A program made the position numbers and the translations under genes. DNA of 64,000 bases from Acidobacteriota bacterium (GTDB lineage: Bacteria > Acidobacteriota > Blastocatellia > Pyrinomonadales > Pyrinomonadaceae): positions 19,389 to 83,388 of the forward strand of contig QHXR01000018.1 of NCBI GenBank assembly GCA_003223025.1, given 5' to 3'. Positions 61,025 through 64,000 of this stretch are shown here, piece by piece (the stretch's first letter is position 1; the number at the start of each line of letters is the position of its first letter). The notes under the pieces were generated by a model. That model saw nothing but the letters and a program-made list of their open reading frames with translations. It was not told the origin of the DNA and searched no databases.

Positions 61025-64000
61025 TTAGAAACTAAACCGGGCTTGAAATTCACCAACACGTCCAGCCAAGCCGTTCGTCGGAATTCCGAACTGGGCTCGA
61101 TCGACATGGGTCGAATCGCTGTTTGCCGCGAACGGTGCAAAATTCAACTGGTTGAACACGTTGAAGAAGTTGAACCGCAGATCGAGGGCGCTTCCTTCAC
61201 TCCACAAACCGAAACGCTTCCCGACGGAAAGATCCGTTGTGAAGTACTTCGGTCCGAACATGCTATTGCGACCGATTCCGGGCAAGTTTTCAAACGGGTT
61301 ACCCGAATCGAAGACCGTGAGGAACACAGTATTGCAACCGTTCGGATGACCCGCCGGATCGTTGCACGGCGTGTTCGGCAAGAAACTTCCCGGGAAAGGG
61401 CCCCCGTTGAGAAAGTCATCATCCGAGTTGCCCATCCGCGGAGCCCCGCTGTAGGCAACGGGTCGAGGATCGCAGAACGCCGAGCTGTTATTTGTCGCGC
61501 CCTGCAGGCAACCACCGGTTCGCGGCGTCCAGGGGTAACCCGTGTTGTACGTAACGATCGTACTCACTTGCCAGCCGCCCAGGATCTTACCCTTCCACGA
61601 GCTTTGATCTGTGTAGAAAGGAAGATCCCATACAGCGCTGAAATTGAAGTTATGCCGCGTGTCGAAATCTGATCTGCCGAATTCCTGTTCCTGATCGACC
61701 GGGAAGGTCTGGTTCGTACAACCACACGGCGCTTCCCAGGAAAACGAGTCGAGGCCCTTTCCGAACGTGTAGTTTGCTATCAAGCTCAGGCCTTTATAGA
61801 ACCTCGTGTTGAGGCTTGCGATCAGGGCGTTGTAGTTCGTCTTCACATCGGGCACACCAAAATATACGGCGCCGAACTGCGGATTTCCGCCCGGGCGGGT
61901 GATGTGAATCGGCTCGATCCGGACGAAATTTCTTCCTTGATTGCCGGTGTAGCCGAGAGTGGCAACTGTTCGCCACGGAAGTTCGTACTGTGCCTCGAGC
62001 GAATAACGCCAGACCGACGCATTTGGAAGATCTCTGGGTGCTCCGTAAATTTCCGCAGCACCGAGTGACGGCCGATTCGGATGGACGGGGAAGCCATAGA
62101 TCGTGCCGTCCGTGCTGAGCCCAAAGTTCATCTGCATCGCCGCCTGATCGCTGTTCGAAAAACCACAACAAATACCATAAAGCTGTGCCGGTGCTCCCGG
62201 ATTTCGACGGGCGTTATTCAGCAGCGCGTTGGGTAGTCGGTCGTAGGCCAAACCGGTCCCGCCACGAATGACAAGCTTGTTGTTGAATCGCTCCGGTGAC
62301 CAGGCGAAGCCCACTTGCGGGCCGAAATTGTTGTAGTCAGGATCGGTCAGAGTGTCCTGAATGTCGATAGTTGCTCCGGGCAGGCCTCCGGTCGGTCCCA
62401 GGATCAGATTACTCATCACGTTTCTGTCGGGAGTGATAGGGCCAAAAAATTCCCATCGCAATCCGAGATTCAACGTAAGGTTTGAACGAAGTTTCCAGTC
62501 GTCCTGAAAGAAGAGGGCTGCTCCGGTTGTATGGAAGATAGTGTCGTCGGCTGTCGGCTTGCCTTGAGTATTTGCACCGACCAGCTCGAAGACCGGTGTT
62601 CCGTTAGCAAGCTGCCACGGACGCACGAAAGAAAACAGCGGCCGTCCAAGGCTAATGTTGCCTCCCTCATTTTGGTCACGCGAATACTCGGCGCCGATCT
62701 TGAAAACGTGATTGCCCCAAATTTTTGTGAACGTGTCACGAAAATTATACTGTCGATCTAAGAACGCTCCAGGCTGCGGAGCTCCCCAGCGGAGTCGATC
62801 GCTGCCCCAGATCCCTTCTACTTCGACTCTCGGAAAACTGAAGTTCGCGTTGGGATTGGAAGTGACTTCATTGAAATCCCATCCGCTGTAATTGAAGCGG
62901 GCTTCGTTCACCATGGTCGAGCCGATCAGATGGTTGTAGATGACCGTTGTTGCGAAGTTAAACCGTCCCGAATTGAAGTCCGCCTGCGGACGGCTTTGCG
63001 CCGACTTGTCCATGGCGGTCGACTTGTTCTGGACGAACGTCGCGGAGATCGCCAGCTTTGCTGCTTGCGTGATCTGGAAGTCCACGCGTCCGAAGTACTG
63101 ATGGCCTCGAGCACTTCTTTCATTGGGAAGTTGTGCACATTGGACGTCTCCGATTCCGTCAAGACCACCGCCTGAGTCCGTATTCGCCGGATAGAGGCCG
63201 TAGGAGCCGGTCGGCGAACCGAAGTCGATGGCGTTACCGACCTGAGTCGCCGGAAAACCGTTCAGCAAAAGTGAATCATCCGGACCGCATGCTATTCGAT
63301 TTTGAGCATTACGTCGTGGGGCCAGGAGCTGAATAGTTCTAGGCGTGGCATCGGGTGCGCCCAGGATCGCGGCGATCGCCGTTCCTCCTCGCTGCGTCTG
63401 GATCAAGTTCCGGTATTCCGGAGTTTCGATCCATGAGTAGTAGGGGACGTTTGTGTCCTCCTTGAAACCTTCATAGGCAAAGAAGAACCAGCTTCGGTCT
63501 TTCCCCGGACGAAACATCGGGCCGTCATTTTCGCCGAAATTAAAGAACGGCAGTTGGCCGCCAATACTACCGCCGTAGTTTTGATTCTTCCGCTCGACTC
63601 TTTTTGGACCTTCAACAAATACGTTGCCGATCATGCTTGGCATGTCATTGAACGAGTTCAGGCTGGGATCCGTATGTCTGAAAAACAAGCTGCCATGCCA
63701 ATCGTTGGTTCCATTTTGCGTGATCGTCTTGATCTGCGCACCGCTGTTACGGCCATCCTCCGCCGAGTATGACGTCGCTAATACCTGGATCTCTTTAACC
63801 GTCTCCTGCGATGGAGTGACGATCGCCGAGCCTCCCCAGTTCTGGCTGTTCACGCTGACGCCGTCGACCTGAAAGTTATTCGAGCTAGCGCGCTGACCGT
63901 TGGCCGAGATCGCCACGGCATTTTCAGTTTGAAAGATCGAGCTGTTTGAGCCGCCCGGACCGGAAGTATTCGGGAGACCCACGGCCGCACCGCCGCTTCC
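61025..64000 (-). CDS. Oar-type TonB-dependent outer membrane receptor, 5' end beyond the window
   Basis: The open frame runs off the right edge, so 991 residues of the C-terminal part are seen and the signal peptide and carboxypeptidase-like domain are missing. Visible: part of the plug (ASSNNFQVDGVSVNSQNWGG, GAQIKTITQNGTNDWHG), then the barrel and the terminal GRVGEFQARFSF with Phe last. It resembles the receptor at 47015 in layout but is clearly diverged. Position ahead of the EEP and GH3-GH144 genes suggests uptake of glycan fragments, by analogy with polysaccharide loci; no SusD-like partner is visible. A terminator separates it from the downstream operon. Confidence 0.92.
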   Translation of the reverse strand, partial: GSGGAAVGLPNTSGPGGSNSSIFQTENAVAISANGQRASSNNFQVDGVSVNSQNWGGSAIVTPSQETVKEIQVLATSYSAEDGRNSGAQIKTITQNGTNDWHGSLFFRHTDPSLNSFNDMPSMIGNVFVEGPKRVERKNQNYGGSIGGQLPFFNFGENDGPMFRPGKDRSWFFFAYEGFKEDTNVPYYSWIETPEYRNLIQTQRGGTAIAAILGAPDATPRTIQLLAPRRNAQNRIACGPDDSLLLNGFPATQVGNAIDFGSPTGSYGLYPANTDSGGGLDGIGDVQCAQLPNERSARGHQYFGRVDFQITQAAKLAISATFVQNKSTAMDKSAQSRPQADFNSGRFNFATTVIYNHLIGSTMVNEARFNYSGWDFNEVTSNPNANFSFPRVEVEGIWGSDRLRWGAPQPGAFLDRQYNFRDTFTKIWGNHVFKIGAEYSRDQNEGGNISLGRPLFSFVRPWQLANGTPVFELVGANTQGKPTADDTIFHTTGAALFFQDDWKLRSNLTLNLGLRWEFFGPITPDRNVMSNLILGPTGGLPGATIDIQDTLTDPDYNNFGPQVGFAWSPERFNNKLVIRGGTGLAYDRLPNALLNNARRNPGAPAQLYGICCGFSNSDQAAMQMNFGLSTDGTIYGFPVHPNRPSLGAAEIYGAPRDLPNASVWRYSLEAQYELPWRTVATLGYTGNQGRNFVRIEPIHITRPGGNPQFGAVYFGVPDVKTNYNALIASLNTRFYKGLSLIANYTFGKGLDSFSWEAPCGCTNQTFPVDQEQEFGRSDFDTRHNFNFSAVWDLPFYTDQSSWKGKILGGWQVSTIVTYNTGYPWTPRTGGCLQGATNNSSAFCDPRPVAYSGAPRMGNSDDDFLNGGPFPGSFLPNTPCNDPAGHPNGCNTVFLTVFDSGNPFENLPGIGRNSMFGPKYFTTDLSVGKRFGLWSEGSALDLRFNFFNVFNQLNFAPFAANSDSTHVDRAQFGIPTNGLAGRVGEFQARFSF

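Overview
The window looks like a chromosomal segment of a Gram-negative bacterium of the phylum Acidobacteriota, most likely class Blastocatellia. This rests on two large Oar-type TonB-dependent receptors, two adjacent VWA proteins of the style common in Acidobacteria, abundant Sec signal peptides, moderate GC content, and many palindromic intergenic repeats. It is an inference from gene style, since no rRNA or other phylogenetic marker is present. I saw no tRNA, rRNA, CRISPR array or prophage.

Layout. 0.3-8.1 kb is a surface-polysaccharide cluster: three glycosyltransferases, a Wzm/Wzt ABC exporter and two methyltransferases. The Wzt C-terminal domain and the adjacent methyltransferase fit export of a glycan with a modified chain end. 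8-23 kb holds single-function genes: rhomboid protease, anion symporter with an odd insertion, calcium-repeat secreted protein, GlcD-like oxidase, a toxin-antitoxin pair with a dead toxin, a duplicated NTF2-like gene around an AraC regulator, twin VWA proteins and a phosphohexomutase. 23.2-26.7 kb encodes one 1163-residue membrane protein joining a GH18-like hydrolase, a polysaccharide deacetylase and a processive glycosyltransferase. 26.8-27.6 kb is a REP-associated tyrosine transposase (RAYT) lying between mirror-image REP arms.

28-44 kb is mostly housekeeping (lepA, acpS, pgeF, rlmN, a dapF homologue lacking both catalytic cysteines) mixed with secreted proteins (nuclease, M28 peptidase, beta-propeller protein, CusF-like protein). 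44-53 kb carries a ferritin-like desaturase, an MBL hydrolase, a geranylgeranyl-reductase-like flavoprotein, an Oar-type receptor, queG and moaA. 53-64 kb reads on the minus strand as a sugar-utilisation locus: an Oar-type receptor running off the right edge, a secreted EEP-family hydrolase, a GH3-GH144 fusion enzyme (candidate beta-1,2-glucan depolymerase) and a XylGH-type sugar ABC transporter whose ATPase gene is broken by an internal deletion.

The most striking general feature is the repeat load. Nearly every long intergenic gap holds an imperfect or perfect inverted repeat belonging to one of roughly ten families. Several families recur, some are bracketed by short tandem repeats, and a few have entered genes, supplying start codons, N-termini or an internal peptide.
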